From assembly GCA_023014335.1 (NCBI GenBank), contig JAECYW010000006.1, positions 1,178,001 to 1,242,000 on the forward strand: a stretch of 64,000 bases of DNA, given 5' to 3'. How positions within the stretch are numbered: the stretch's first letter is position 1; every line of letters starts with the position of its first letter. Made by a program: the position numbers and the translations under genes. The DNA is from Galerina marginata (Eukaryota; Basidiomycota; Agaricomycetes; Agaricales; Galerinaceae). Of the stretch, positions 22,145-33,609 are shown piece by piece. The notes beneath the pieces are model-generated. The model saw only the letters and a list, made by a program, of their open reading frames with translations. It was not told where the DNA came from and searched no databases.

Positions 22145-24046
22145 CTAGGCGCCATCGGCCGCATCCTTGTACTTCGATGCCTTCGACGGGCTGAAAAAAT
22201 CGGGGCCAGGAAACTTCCTTGAACGACGTCCGCGAGAGTGTTCTGCGTGGTGAGAAGCGACACCGTCGACATCAAGGTAATTGAGCGAGGGCGGAGCAGG
22301 AGCAGGAGACTGTGGCCATCTCCCTTTTCGAGGACTGGGGATTTTAGTAGGGGAGGCACTTTCTCTTGACTTCGACTTCGACCTGGCGCCAATTGGAGTG
22401 GGCATTTTCGCGATAGTCAAAGGGATGGGAGTGAAACACATTTGGCTCTCCAAGGGAGGGCTCATGATCTGCGAGGGACTTTGGGGCAGGAGGTCCCTGC
22501 ACGCCACCAGACTCAAGCTTGCTCCGAGGGTATCTTCGTTGGCATTGCCATTAGAGCCAGCTTTGACGGGACTTGCACTTCGACTGCGGCTTTTGCTCCT
22601 GCTTCGGCTCTCGTTTATGTGGCTGGACAAATGAGGGAATGAACCTGAGGCATCTTTCAGCCAGGTGAAACCTCGACGAACGCCAGGCCTGCCTGAATCG
22701 AGAGCCGCCTTGGGTTTCGTGACATTTAGGGGTTTGACCACGGCAGCAACGTGTACAGAGGGATTTGGAACAGGAACATCTGTCGACGAGGATGTGGATG
22801 GATCGATATAAAGATCAGAGTCGGCCCTAACGTGCCCGCGTCGTCTGCCAATTTGTGGTTGACGTTCCCCAGATACCTCGCTGGCAACGTCGTCAGCAGG
22901 AGAAACGAGGCTCTTCTTCGACTTGGTAGACCCACGACTAAGAAATCCAGAACCGCCTGCAATGGAACTGCGTATCGAGTCCATCCACTTGTTTTCCTTC
23001 TTGACCTGTTCGAGGATACCACGCTTGATACTCTTATGACGAAGGCTTTCCCAAGGTGTTTCCTTCTCCTTTCTGTAGGCGGCTTCGTCATCGTCGCTTT
23101 CATAAAGCTCGAGAAGCGCAATAGAAGTGGAATCAGAGCCAGGAGGAGATCTGGGAGGAGATGGTCCAGCTGGGGCAGCGGCGGATCGCTTGGATCTTGA
23201 ACTTCGACGTGTACGATAAGAGCTACTTTGTCCAGTGTTGGCCTGAGGGACAATAAGGTTCGCGTCGAAGTAACCCTCGTCATCTGTATATTCGTCTGGG
23301 ACATAGAAACCTTTCTCGGGATCGAATGGAGGAGGTTGGTTGAACGAAGGCCACCGATACTGTCCACTAATGTCACGACGTCCATATTTTGGGATTTGCA
23401 GCATTTCTTCCTGTTCTTCTTGACCCCTTTCCTCCATGTCACGATCAACGCGATTGTAGGGGTTGACGTATGGAGGTCCACATAGAAGTTCTCCGTCATC
23501 TGTTCGTATACGAGGTCGTCGTGTACAGCATCCATACAAAACCCATAGCGCGACGGCAAGGACGAGTATTCCCACTGCACCGAACGCAGGAACGAGGTCA
23601 ACGAAGTTGAATTTTGAAGGTGATGCGGCTGCGGTGGTAGTTGCAGGAGTAGATGCACTGGAAGAAGAGGAAGTTTCCGAAAAGGAACTGGCAGGAGTTG
23701 ATGAATGTGAGGTCGATAATCCAGTGGTGGATGAACTAACAACTGAATTGGGAGCAATCGAGGAATTAGGAATGACGGATATTAAGATGGTAGGGTTGGG
23801 TGCTGGAGGGCTCGTCGTAGTTGGAGGAGGAGTAGCAGCTGGAAAAGGCCACCAAAAATCGTACGTGGATGTTGTAGGACCTGGGGTCGGAGAAGGTACT
23901 TGTCGTAGAGAAAGCCAGCTCTTGGTATCGTCTTGGGAGGATGTGACTTTTCCAGTGCTATATGGCAAGTTCGGTGGCCCCGTGCTGCCCTTTCCCAGGG
24001 CAACAGGCAGAAGGAACCACGATAGCCAAAGCCTTGGAGTCCACAT
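22145..24046 (-). CDS. Mucin-like single-pass membrane protein with long cytoplasmic tail
   Basis: One exon, 633 aa. The N-terminus is a signal peptide (MWTPRLWLSWFLLPVALGKG). About 120 residues of Ser/Thr/Pro-rich ectodomain suitable for O-glycosylation follow (SSSTTGLSTSHSSTPASS). One TM helix lies near residues 150-172 (AVGILVLAVALWVLYGCC). The ~460-residue cytosolic tail is polar, with RS-rich stretches (ESRSRSKSRSRSASP) and EDDD-type acidic patches. The architecture recalls fungal cell-wall stress sensors (Wsc/Mid2-like), but no WSC domain is present and homology is not established. The gene starts only 28 bp downstream of the stop of the next gene on the same strand. Confidence 0.8.
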   Translation of the reverse strand: MWTPRLWLSWFLLPVALGKGSTGPPNLPYSTGKVTSSQDDTKSWLSLRQVPSPTPGPTTSTYDFWWPFPAATPPPTTTSPPAPNPTILISVIPNSSIAPNSVVSSSTTGLSTSHSSTPASSFSETSSSSSASTPATTTAAASPSKFNFVDLVPAFGAVGILVLAVALWVLYGCCTRRPRIRTDDGELLCGPPYVNPYNRVDRDMEERGQEEQEEMLQIPKYGRRDISGQYRWPSFNQPPPFDPEKGFYVPDEYTDDEGYFDANLIVPQANTGQSSSYRTRRSSRSKRSAAAPAGPSPPRSPPGSDSTSIALLELYESDDDEAAYRKEKETPWESLRHKSIKRGILEQVKKENKWMDSIRSSIAGGSGFLSRGSTKSKKSLVSPADDVASEVSGERQPQIGRRRGHVRADSDLYIDPSTSSSTDVPVPNPSVHVAAVVKPLNVTKPKAALDSGRPGVRRGFTWLKDASGSFPHLSSHINESRSRSKSRSRSASPVKAGSNGNANEDTLGASLSLVACRDLLPQSPSQIMSPPLESQMCFTPIPLTIAKMPTPIGARSKSKSRESASPTKIPSPRKGRWPQSPAPAPPSLNYLDVDGVASHHAEHSRGRRSRKFPGPDFFSPSKASKYKDAADGA

Positions 24047-24074
24047 CCAAAGGGTATAATTTAAAGAACGTGAA

Positions 24075-24823
24075 TTATTGTAGGGATTGGTCGGGTGGGA
24101 TGACGATGAAACCTACTCTGCTTTCAACGCAGAGGGCACTGAGATCGTGGACGGGAGCGTCAAAGGTAAGACCAGCGGCGATGTATGTCGAACGGCGGAT
24201 CAGGTGTGATGCAGGCGAATAAGAGGCTCCTGTGACCCCTGAACGGCGCGTCTTTCGCCAAAATGTAGTGGGTCGAACTATAAGAATTCAGTTTCAGAGA
24301 AAAGGATGTTTCGTGAAGTCGTTGACTTACGAAGCGGCGGAGGCGGACGAACGAGCTCTCCTCCCTGCGTCGTCTGTCGGTTTGCGGTGAACGAAGTAAA
24401 ACTTCTCTTTGGATTCCTGGGGATAAAACCAAGCTGCTCTTGATTGAAAGAAGCTGATTCTGGAGTTTTTTCGCCCTCGGGAGCTGGAAACACTGCTCTT
24501 CGTTCTGGAGGGGCGCTCTGCGAGCGCGTTGGCCGATGCCTGGGTCTTGCCTTCCAGGTATTAATGGGCGGTGAAAGAAGGTTGGAATCCACGATCCTCG
24601 GTGTACGAGATCGTCTAGGAGGAGATGTTGGTTGTTCTACGAAATCCTCATCAACCGGTGATACAACATTTGGCTTTTCCCTGTCAGCCTCTTGGTCGAT
24701 TTCCGTTTCAAGAGTGACCATGATCGGCCTGGCCAAAGGATGAGTCGAACGTCTACCAAAAGAAAAGTTCCCTGTATCCGGATACAGAGGAATTGGAGAA
24801 ACGAGAACTGTGAGGTCCGTCAT
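24075..24823 (-). CDS. Hypothetical Ser/Arg/Pro-rich protein
   Basis: The model has exon 24823-24331 (start MTDLTVLVSPIPLYPDTG), an intron 24278-24330, and exon 24277-24075, in frame across a good GTAAGT donor and TTATAG acceptor. The protein is basic and low-complexity (SPPRRSRTPRIVDS, RPRHRPTRSQSAPPERR), and I do not recognise it. The start is uncertain: upstream, in another frame, lies a plausible TM segment (TAISTIVLIGVAGAVMSVV followed by KRRR) that an extra exon could join. The gene may therefore really be a membrane protein. It lies 28 bp from the start of the gene at 24046, which is unusually close. Confidence 0.5.
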
Positions 24824-25034
24824 GAACGATGATGGTGGTAAAGAACAAAGCACTTCGGCGACTTTAAATTTCGTGCAGTGATAGCCGTCGCCGTTTTTGG
24901 ACGACACTCATCACTGCCCCTGCAACGCCGATGAGGACAATTGTAGAAATCGCGGTCTTGGTGGAGAACTTGAGTCTTGACGTGGAATCAACCCTGCTTT
25001 AGGCCGAGCCTCTGGCCTGGAAGATATCGGAAAC

Positions 25035-25420
25035 CTGCAAGAATTGGCTTAGCAGTCAGCTGCAGGATTTGTCTATCCGGCCAGGATTACTCCTTTTCAC
25101 GGAACTCAAATCAAGGTGTGTATCGTCGAATTTGAAGGAAACCATGCGGGTATTGACTGTGTTCAGGTATTGAATCGTGCAAGAATTGGGTCAGCGGTCA
25201 AGACTTCTCTACCGGGCTTGCAGTACTCCTTGACAGAACCCAAGTAAAGGTGGGTTTTGTCCGAATTAGCGGAATCCTTGCGGGTACTGACTGGGAATCC
25301 TGCAAGAATTGGGTCAGCAGTCAAGATTTTTCTACTGAGTTTGGAATACTCCTTCCACCGAACTCAAATAAGGTGGGTCTTATCGAATTTAGAGGAATTT
25401 ATGCTCATACAGACTGGGTG
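25035..25420. repeat. Three tandem ~125-bp repeats
   Basis: Units start near 25042, 25174 and 25298, each with CCTGCAAGAATTGGGTCAGC, then a CTACTCCTT..CAAATAAGGTG stretch and GAATTT.GAGGAA. They differ from one another by about 20 percent. The array ends a few bases before the start codon of the F-box gene at 25427, so it forms its 5' untranslated or promoter region. Confidence 0.7.
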
Positions 25421-25426
25421 CAGCAT

Positions 25427-27043
25427 ATGGTCCATTTGCCTACCGAACTATGGCTCCGTATCTCCCAATTTGTGCCGGACCTCGACTTGTTTCGACTGGC
25501 CACCGTGAACCAGCTCTTCCTAGACTTGGTGACCGACAGAAGGTACCGACAGTTGATCATTGACGACGATCGACCATCACTTCTTATACACAAGCTCGCG
25601 AAACTCGAGTACGTGTTCGTCTCGCTCCATCCATCGGTGATGCTGAATGATGGCGAAAAGGCGGGACTCGCTCATCGCACCGCGGGTACGGTCGTTGACG
25701 ATCCATCCGAGAGCCGTGAGGTCTGCGTGTCTAAGGTCAAACAAGCACACAAAACATCTGAACCGTATCCAACCAGTAAAAAATGTGCATTGGCCAGATG
25801 ACTTTCGGTAATATTTTTTTGAGTTTCGGCGAGCAAAAGCTGATTCGTGGCAGTTTTCGCTCTGAATGTATTCCTATAGAGGAGGACGTCATCCTAGCAG
25901 ATAAATTGCTCGATACTCTCGGAAACCTTCACAACATCGAAGAGTACATCGTCGAATGGAAGCACGGCGACGACGCCGAAAAGCCCTTCTGTTTCCCTCT
26001 CCTTAGTGCAATATGGCCTCTCCACGCCCAAAATCTGAGAATCATCAGGTTCGACATGATGCTCAGCTACCTCTCTGACGTGTTAGGGCCCGTCACCGGA
26101 CTGGACCGCGTCCAAGAACTGACCCTCTACTTCATCTCGAACGACATCAAGTTCATCACGACGAGCAACCCCGGCCTGGCAATAAAGGAAGCCTTCGAGA
26201 AACTGGCGGCGTTCATGAACAGGCTCGCGCTGTCCCTCCAATCGCTGACCATCTCGTCCATCGGCCACCTCAATTTCTCATCGCTCTACTCGAGTCTTAC
26301 GTACTTTCCCCACCTCACATACCTCGCACTCCTCATGCCGTGTGACCCAGGCCACGTCCTCGATCCGACGGGCTTCCATCACTTTCTCCACGCGCACCGA
26401 GCGGTTGAGCGCTTTCATTTCTCGCCGCAATATTGCTGCCGCCAGTCCTCCCAGGACGCGGTGTCAGCAGAGGACTGGCTCAACCGCGCCTTTGCAGGCA
26501 TCGCCCTCCGCCACCTCCGCTCTCTAGAGCTCGGGTTAAACATCTTGGGCCCAGGTGGGAAGCGGGTAATGCCCACCATCCCACGAGTTTGCAGCGCCGC
26601 GAAGGACGTTTGGTCTCTGTCAATCGTGGGCTGTATTATCTCTCTCGAAGACCTTCGCACATTACTCCACCCATTCTCTGCCCTCGCTGGTGGCTCGGCT
26701 CCGCGGACTCTCGTGCTGGAGGTCCATGTGCTCGATGTGCAGCTTTTAGACCTCTTGGCGGAACTTCTGCCGGGGTTGGAGATGCTCAATTTGACATATC
26801 GCTGGGTCAATCACTTCGAATGCATCAGTGCGGTAGGCCGTCTTATTCCTTGTCGATCTTCTGCAATTGTTTGCTAAATATACACTTCTAATCGAACAGA
26901 CGGAGTTTGCAAAAGAGTTGAGAAGCAAGACATACCATGGATGGAAATTATGGCAGCTGATTCTGCGGTGTTCGCGCCAGAACGATGACGCTCGTTGGCC
27001 TTGCCAACAGGCCATTGTTCGCACTATACCCGCTTTGCGGTAA
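25427..27043 (+). CDS. F-box/LRR-like protein
   Basis: Four exons (25427-25608, 25661-25807, 25854-26832, 26900-27043) splice in frame to 483 aa. The N-terminus is an F-box: LPTELWLRISQFVPDLDLFR then LATVNQLFLDLVTDRRYRQL. The phrase RVRSLTIHPRAV and leucine-rich irregular repeats follow (LTYLALLMP, HLRSLELGLNILG, LEMLNLTYRW). F-box proteins of this kind act as substrate adaptors of SCF ubiquitin ligases, and basidiomycetes have large families of them. The first two introns had to be placed in a third frame to recover the conserved block, which supports the model. The target is unknown. Confidence 0.85.
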
Positions 27044-27300
27044 TACTTTCTGAAAGACCAACTTTACGACAACGACTCTGGACTCATTTTAACAGAACTT
27101 GCAAGCAATATGTATACCTTCGTTCTACTACCCAAATGAGCCCTTTTAATCTGCGCTCTCTTTTTTTTAGTATCTGTCCACTTATAATCCCAACGATCCT
27201 GTCAAATATAGAGCCTGATAATACTATCACAAGAATCCCCAGTGATGGGTGTTGTAGGACTAATCGGAAGTCGGTTTGAGAGCACATGGGGTCGCAAGGA
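27044..27300. other. Convergent intergenic stretch
   Basis: About 260 bp lie between the F-box gene and the terpene-synthase-like gene, which converge here. No gene is visible. Confidence 0.5.
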
Positions 27301-28554
27301 TCAATCAGGAATGACCGGAACCTGGTCCACGAAAACCCACCCAAACGTCCTAATCTCAACACCTTTCTTCCCAAAAAATAACTCGCTCTCATAGGCCCAA
27401 TGGACGCTACCAACCATACAGTCCTTCAGCGCGCGGATATACCTTCTGACACCCTCCGATATAGCCTCGGCTTCTTCACCTGATGCTGGGACACGATCCG
27501 TGGCGAGAGATGGCCATACCCACGACAGGATGGGAAGGTTCAATGACCTCTGGGGTTCCAAGGATTCCAGGACAGACTGTTCGGCCGAACAGAAAGACGC
27601 AAACGCGTCTTTGATCATGTTTCCGGAGAGATTCATTGCTCCCTGGACGGAGAGATTTTTCTCCAACATGAGCACGGCTACTAGGTTGTGTGTATTTCCT
27701 CTGGATTGATTGAGTTGGTAGGATACTACGTCCTGTAGTTGTAACGTCCATCAGCGACGTGACGACGGCGAAATAAGGACCACATTGAATACCATGGACC
27801 AAGCGATGACATCTAAAGCAGCACGCTTGAGGTTTGTGATTTTTTCTGCGGTCGTTCCGTTTGTCCGAGGACATTGGAATATTTCCAGGAGTTCGGCAAT
27901 GTCTAGAATCATGCTGCTACCGTACATCTCCTTGCGGAGTTCGGTATATTCTTCCAGGGAAGGTACGATATTATTGGATTGGTTGGAAACGACTTTTTGT
28001 TGGGCAGAGCGAAGCTCCTGCATGGACTCTGTAAATTGGTGATTCCACTCGGTCGAAGCCTTGGAGATTATATTGACAAGTCGTTCGTCGGGCATGCTTA
28101 ACCAACAACTTCAGTTAAAAACGAAGGTGACTAACTCCGACATACGCAACTGCTTGAACAAGCGGTGCTTCTTGAATAAATCTACCCCAGTTTCAGGTCT
28201 TCCAGGTGTTTCTAGAGGATTCAAACTGCCGGTAAAAATTTCATAGTCCCATGAGGAATGGCGAGGACTCTTGTTGCCATACTCTCGGATCCCAGAGTAT
28301 AATACAGCAGTAGCGAGGTCTGTAAGCATCCGCAGCTGAGGTGCGTCGCTTGTAGGAAAACATAGCGCGCAAAGAAGTCCTATTTTCGTCGAACGAAGGT
28401 ACGAAAGCTCATTCTTCGAGAGGATGCCAGTTTCATCCGTAAACCATTTTTCAGAGGTTTCCGTCGCGAAACGGCAGTGCCGATTAGTACGCAGTTCAAG
28501 GAAGCCGATAATACTTATCAAATCAGGCAGCTGGAAGCTGTGGTTCGAGGACAT
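27301..28554 (-). CDS. Terpene-synthase-like protein lacking the catalytic motifs
   Basis: Model: 28554-28151, 28096-27793, 27732-27301, giving 379 aa. The overall pattern is that of Agaricomycete class I sesquiterpene synthases. It starts FQLPDLISIIGF.E.RTN and has LRMLTDLATAVLY where the aspartate-rich motif helix should be. Later come SLEEYTELRKEMYG, DVIAWSMDVVSYQLNQS, NTHNLVAVLMLEKNLSVQGA and WAYESELFFGKKGVEIR. All hallmark residues are changed. The D(D/E)xxD site reads GIREYGNKS. The NSE/DTE motif reads MDVVSYQLN instead of NDxxSxxxE. The C-terminal RY pair reads LF. The first intron uses a weak donor (GTTGCG at 28150); the better-looking GTATGT breaks the frame. It is either a pseudoenzyme or a decaying gene. 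Confidence 0.75.
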
Positions 28555-29464
28555 GTCCCCTTCTGCGCCTTCGTCACGGTTAGTCGTTGAAAAAGACCAT
28601 AAAGAGGCGGATGTTCTGATTGGACGAGAGCCGGCCCGGCACAGCCACATGGCCCACAACTCCCATTTCCGGTTCCAAATCTCTTGAAATGTTACGACCA
28701 CGAGAGATGGCTACTTGGAGGCGTCAATTATCTGCCTGATCGCCGCTGCCTCTGCTGTTTCTTGGTGGTTACATTTCGAACTCTTCTCAAGCAGATGGGC
28801 TCTGTTCTCTAGTCTAACTTCAACATGAACACACTGTGGACTGTCGAGCGGAAGGGAATGTGGAAGTCACAGAATTTATCACCTCGAGCACGTCGACGAC
28901 GAAGATTCGGGGTCGTGGCACGGGTGGTGCAATAATTTTGGGCAAGGGCAGCACAGCCCTTCTGTGAATGAAGTCCAGTTGTAACCTGTCAGATCTTATG
29001 ATACTTGGACATGAGTCCGTGATGGTCCTATTGCAGTTGCTTACTGCCTCTTATACATCTCAGCGGGGAATGGGAACGCAAGGTCTTTATCCGAGTAAAG
29101 CGTCTGATACGCTGCCGCCTTGTGAGAAGCGAGATGGGTGAGTGCAACCAGTGCCAGTGATGTATTTCCGCTGATTCCCCTCCCCGTCCATCAACTCTGG
29201 AATCTGTATCAAAAAGGCGATTTCCAGTCGTTCTAAGGTATTGTCACGAAACCCACATACATTTCCACTTAATAACTGCTGCCAAAGCTTGAGGTTCATT
29301 GCCTTTTTGCACCGCAATAAGTGGGACGCCGATAGGCCGAAGTACTTTTAGCCAACAAACTGTCGACTGCTATATATAACCTCTGCTTATATGCCAACTT
29401 ACATCGGATCACATTCTTCCTTCGCTTCACCAACAATATTCGACAACGACTGTGTTTCCATCCT
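28555..29464. other. Divergent intergenic region
   Basis: About 900 bp lie between the starts of the terpene-synthase-like gene and the TPR-CHAT gene. It should hold both promoters; a TATATATAA box near 29372 lies about 90 bp before the TPR-CHAT start. An open frame continues upstream of 28554 to about 28701 but shows no conserved sequence. Confidence 0.45.
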
Positions 29465-32400
29465 ATGCCAGACTTATTACAATCCAAGGCTACCACATCC
29501 TCCGACGAATATCATGAAGCAAATGGCGGTCCTCAAGAACCAAACTCACAGCACCTAGTTTGTATCGCGCTCACTAAAACCTTCCTGATATCACTTCTCA
29601 TAATACATACTTTAGGTATCAGCCCTTAAGCCCCTAGCTTCAACTGAACTTGATTATGCTGTCACCCTCAGCGATCTTGCTGAAGAATTCTGGACCGCGT
29701 TCGAAGATAACGGGTTGCAAAGTGATCTTGATGAAGCCATTTCCCTATACCGACAAGTTCTGGAACTCCGACCTAGCCCGCATTCCCTGCGTTTCACATC
29801 TCTCATCCTCCTCGCCAATGCACTTGGAGCCCGATTTGAACAAGGAGGCCAGAGAGCGGATCTCGAGGAAGGTATCTCTCTCCTCAGACAAGCTGTTGGG
29901 CTCCAGCCATCGGCCCCTTTCAATCATTGTACCCCCCTCAACAACCTCGCAAATGAACTTTTGACCAGATTTAAACATGATGGCCAGGAAAGTGATATTA
30001 ACGAAGCGATATCTCTTTTCAGACAAGCTCTTGAGCTGCAAGCACCACCCCATCCCGATCGATCCACGACTCTCGATGATCTTTCCTCTGCACTTTCAAC
30101 CCGGTTTGAGCTGGCGGGCCAGCAAGTTGATTACGACGAAGCTGAATCTCTGCGCCAAGAAGCTCTGAATGATTCTGTGTCTTTCTATCGGCGTGCTGTT
30201 GAGATTCAGCCCCCAGCACACCCCAAGCGATCCTTGCTACTCGAGAATCTGGCAAATTCCCTTGTCACACGCTTTGAGGAGGAAGGTCAGAAATGTGACC
30301 TTGAGGAAGCCATTTCTCTTCACAGACAAGTCCTTGGTTTTCAAACTTGGCCCAATCCCGATCAAATCCTCAGAAATCTTTCAAATGCTATTTTAAAAAG
30401 GTTTAAGCAAGAGGGGCAGCAAACTGATCTTGACGAAGCAATTTCTCTCGCTCGACAAGCCATTAATCTCCAACCTACACCCTATATTCTTCTCTCAGCT
30501 TCCGGCCTTGATAATCTTGCAGATGCGCTTTTGACACGATTTGACCTATGTGGCCAGAAAGACGATCTTTGTGAAGCTATTGCTCTCCAGAGACAAACTC
30601 TCGAGCTCATCCCTTTGCTTCATCCCTGGAGGGCCACTGCCCTCAATAATCTTGCAAATGCACTTTTGGTACAATTTGAGCAAGGAAGCGAGGAGACGGA
30701 TCTTGACGAGGCTATTTCTTTTCATAGAGAAGCTGTTGAGCTCCAAGAGTCCGATCTTGATCGATCTTCCTCCCTTATGAATCTTGGAAATACCCTTTTG
30801 ATCCGATTCGAAAAAGGAGGCCACCCTACTGATCTCAAGGAAGCCATTTCTGTCCACAAACAAGCTCTTGAGCTCTTGCCTTCCTCTCATCCTCGTCGCT
30901 CAGCTGCCCTCATTAGTCTGGCAAATGCACTTGCAACCCAGTTTGAGCAAGGAGGCCAGCGAATCAACCTCGATGAATCCATTTCTCTCCACCGTCAAGC
31001 CCTGGAGCTTACCCTCCCAGCTGAACCCTTTCGATCCATTTCTCTTAACAATCTCGCAAATTCCCTCTCTACACGTTTTGAGCAGGTCGGTCAGCGTCAT
31101 GATTTGGATGAAGTTATTTCTCTCCACAAACAAGCTCTAGAGCTTCGACCTCCACCACATCCAGATCGATCAAGCTCACTTAACAATCTTGCAAATGCCT
31201 ACTCTGCACGATTTGAACAAGGAAACCATGAACAAAAGGCAGACCTTGATGAAGCCACTTTACTCCATAGGCAAGCTCTTGAGCTACTCTCTTCAGATCA
31301 TTCAGATCGTTCCGCCTCCCTCGACAACCTTGCAAATGCACTTTTACATCAATTTAAACACGGAGGCCTAAGAAGCGAGCTTGACGAATGCGTTTCTCTT
31401 CACAGACAGGCTCTCGAGTGTTTCCCTTCGCCTCACCCTTTTCGGTCTGGTTCACTCAACAATCTTGGAAATGCACTCTTTATACGGTTCAAGGATAGTG
31501 GTCAGCAACAAGATCTTGACGAAGCCATTTTGCTCCATCGAGAAGCTCTTGAGCTACGGCCTTCACCTCATCCTGCTCGATCTAGTTCTTACGTCGCTTT
31601 AGCGACGATCCTCATTCATACCCATTCGCTTACTTCCAGTGGCGAAAGCATAGAATTTTTGGAGCAAGCAATGTCTTCATATTCCGCCGCTACGGAATCT
31701 GCCTCTCAACCACCTTCTCGCCGGCTGCTTATCGCGACACAATGGATACAACATGCAAACGAATACAATCATAGTTGTGCAATCAACGCGTACCAATCTG
31801 CACTGCAGACTTTACCCCAAGTGGCGGCTCTCAGCTTTGATGTACACGCACGGCTGGAAGCGTTGAACATCGGAAGTGATGGCTTAGCACGAGACGCGTC
31901 AAGCTGCGCTATCCGAGCTGGGGATTTCGTAAAGGCCATAGAGTTTCTTGAAGTCGGGAGAAGCATCCTGTGGTCCCAAGTCCTGTCTCTTCGCTCCCCC
32001 TTCGATGCACTCCGTCAAATCGCACCGGAGCTTGGAGCTAGGCTGCAGGACATAGCAAATGCCCTAGAGCTCAGCTCCCACCGCAATATTTCTATCGACA
32101 TTTCCGACAAAAAAAAGATGCTATTCGTCGACCAGGAGGCCTCCAGAATAAATCGCCTAAGTGAAGAATGGGAAACTGGTGTCAACACCGTTAGAGAGTT
32201 GGAGGGGTTCGAGGATTTCCTACGGCCAATCCCTTTATCCCGACTGCAAAAAGCCGCATCACAACACCCCGTGGTCATTTTAATCCCAAACGACTCTGGA
32301 AGCCACTGCCTCCTTTTGACATCAACGTCCGTACACCATATCGCCCTGCCCAGCCTCCCCACCAGCAAGTTGCAGGACCTCGTCAGTCAAGTACAAATCG

Positions 32401-33504
32401 CCGTATCACCGTTGAAAAGACGACGCTCTTCCCTCGGAACTATCTTTGACAATTTAGTCGACCTTTTGCCAGAAAGCCGTGGCATGAGGGTCCACGACGA
32501 TGAAAAGAGAACTTCGGATGAAATTTTCCAGTCTGTGTTAAGAATATTGTGGGATAACGTGGTAAGACCTGTCATTGAATTCCTTGGAATCAAGGTAATC
32601 TACACTATATTCCATAATCGCTATCCCGCTTATATATTATCCTAGAAATCAAGTTCAAGAGAGCTACCTATTTTACAATGGTGCACTACCGGAATATTCA
32701 GTTTTCTTCCCATCCACGCCGCTGGTGTCTACAACGATGAAGGTTCCATCGAGTGCGCCTCCGAGTACTTCATAGCATCCTACACGCCAACCATAGGTGC
32801 ACTACTTGCAGTCACTCCGACCTCCTCATCTGAAAGCTTCAAGATGATGGTGGCCATCCAATCCGCCGAGTTACCTTCCACCAAAAAGGAGTTGGATCGC
32901 ATCAAAAAACACGTCCCTGGCGATGCCCTGGTCGTTCTTGGTGTTCCCGGTGCCCCCGCACAGGTCGAGGTCGTCGCATCGCAGCTTTCAGATGTTTCCA
33001 TCGTGCACTTTGCGTGCCATGGGAAGCAGGACCGAGTAAATCCACTTGACAGTGGTCTTAGGCTCAGCGATGGGTTGCTTCGAGTCTCGAGAATCATGCA
33101 GGAACCGATGCCGAACGGATCACTGGCCTTTCTTTGTGCTTGTGAGACTGGCATGGGCGACGAGAATCTTCCAGATGAGGCGATGAGCCTAGGTGCGTGC
33201 TTGCTTTTTTCTGGGTTCCGCCGCGTCGTTGCCACTATGTGGTAAGTATGTTGGTTTATACCTTTGGCTTTAAGATACAATATCTGATAAATTTGTAATT
33301 AGGGAAATGATGGACGAAGACGGTCCCTCAATTGCTGATTCTTTTTACGAGGAGATTTTTCGAGGTGTCGATGGAAAACCTACGCTCATACCTGACACCA
33401 CAAAATCAGCTCGGGCCCTTCACATGGCGGTCCAGAAATTGCGGTCTCAGAAAGTTTCATTTGACCGTTGGGTACCTTTCATTCATATGGGCCAGGCAGG
33501 GTAG
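29465..33504 (+). CDS. TPR-CHAT protein (caspase-like protease domain)
   Basis: Four exons (29465-29557, 29616-32594, 32646-33241, 33303-33504) give 1289 aa. Residues ~40-660 are about a dozen tetratricopeptide-type repeats of ~43 residues (pattern DLDEAISLHRQALEL then HPDRSSSLNNLANAL, RFEQGG). A helical linker follows. Residues ~1030-1289 form a CHAT domain: FSFLPIHAAGVY, SYTPTIGALLAV, the catalytic-type His in VHFACHGKQD (~1143-1152), the catalytic-type Cys in FLCACETGMGD (~1185-1195), and the end WVPFIHMGQ. CHAT domains belong to the caspase/separase clan. Both His and Cys are kept, so activity is plausible. TPR-CHAT proteins are numerous in Agaricomycetes; a role in recognition or cell death is inference. 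A broken partial copy follows immediately. Confidence 0.92.
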
Positions 33505-33609
33505 TCCCTCCGTTTCGCTTTCGTTCGACGCTTCTTGAAGTCGATAGCCACTTTGGGTGATGGACAATGAAGGACGGGAGCGTGATTATCTAAAGTCGAG
33601 AGTGTCAAT

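Noticed and set aside
28097..28146. GTATGT donor at 28145 for intron 1 of the terpene-synthase-like gene
   Set aside because: It would be the stronger donor but puts the next exon out of frame with a stop; a weaker GTTGCG donor at 28150 keeps the frame. Noted as a possible sign of decay.
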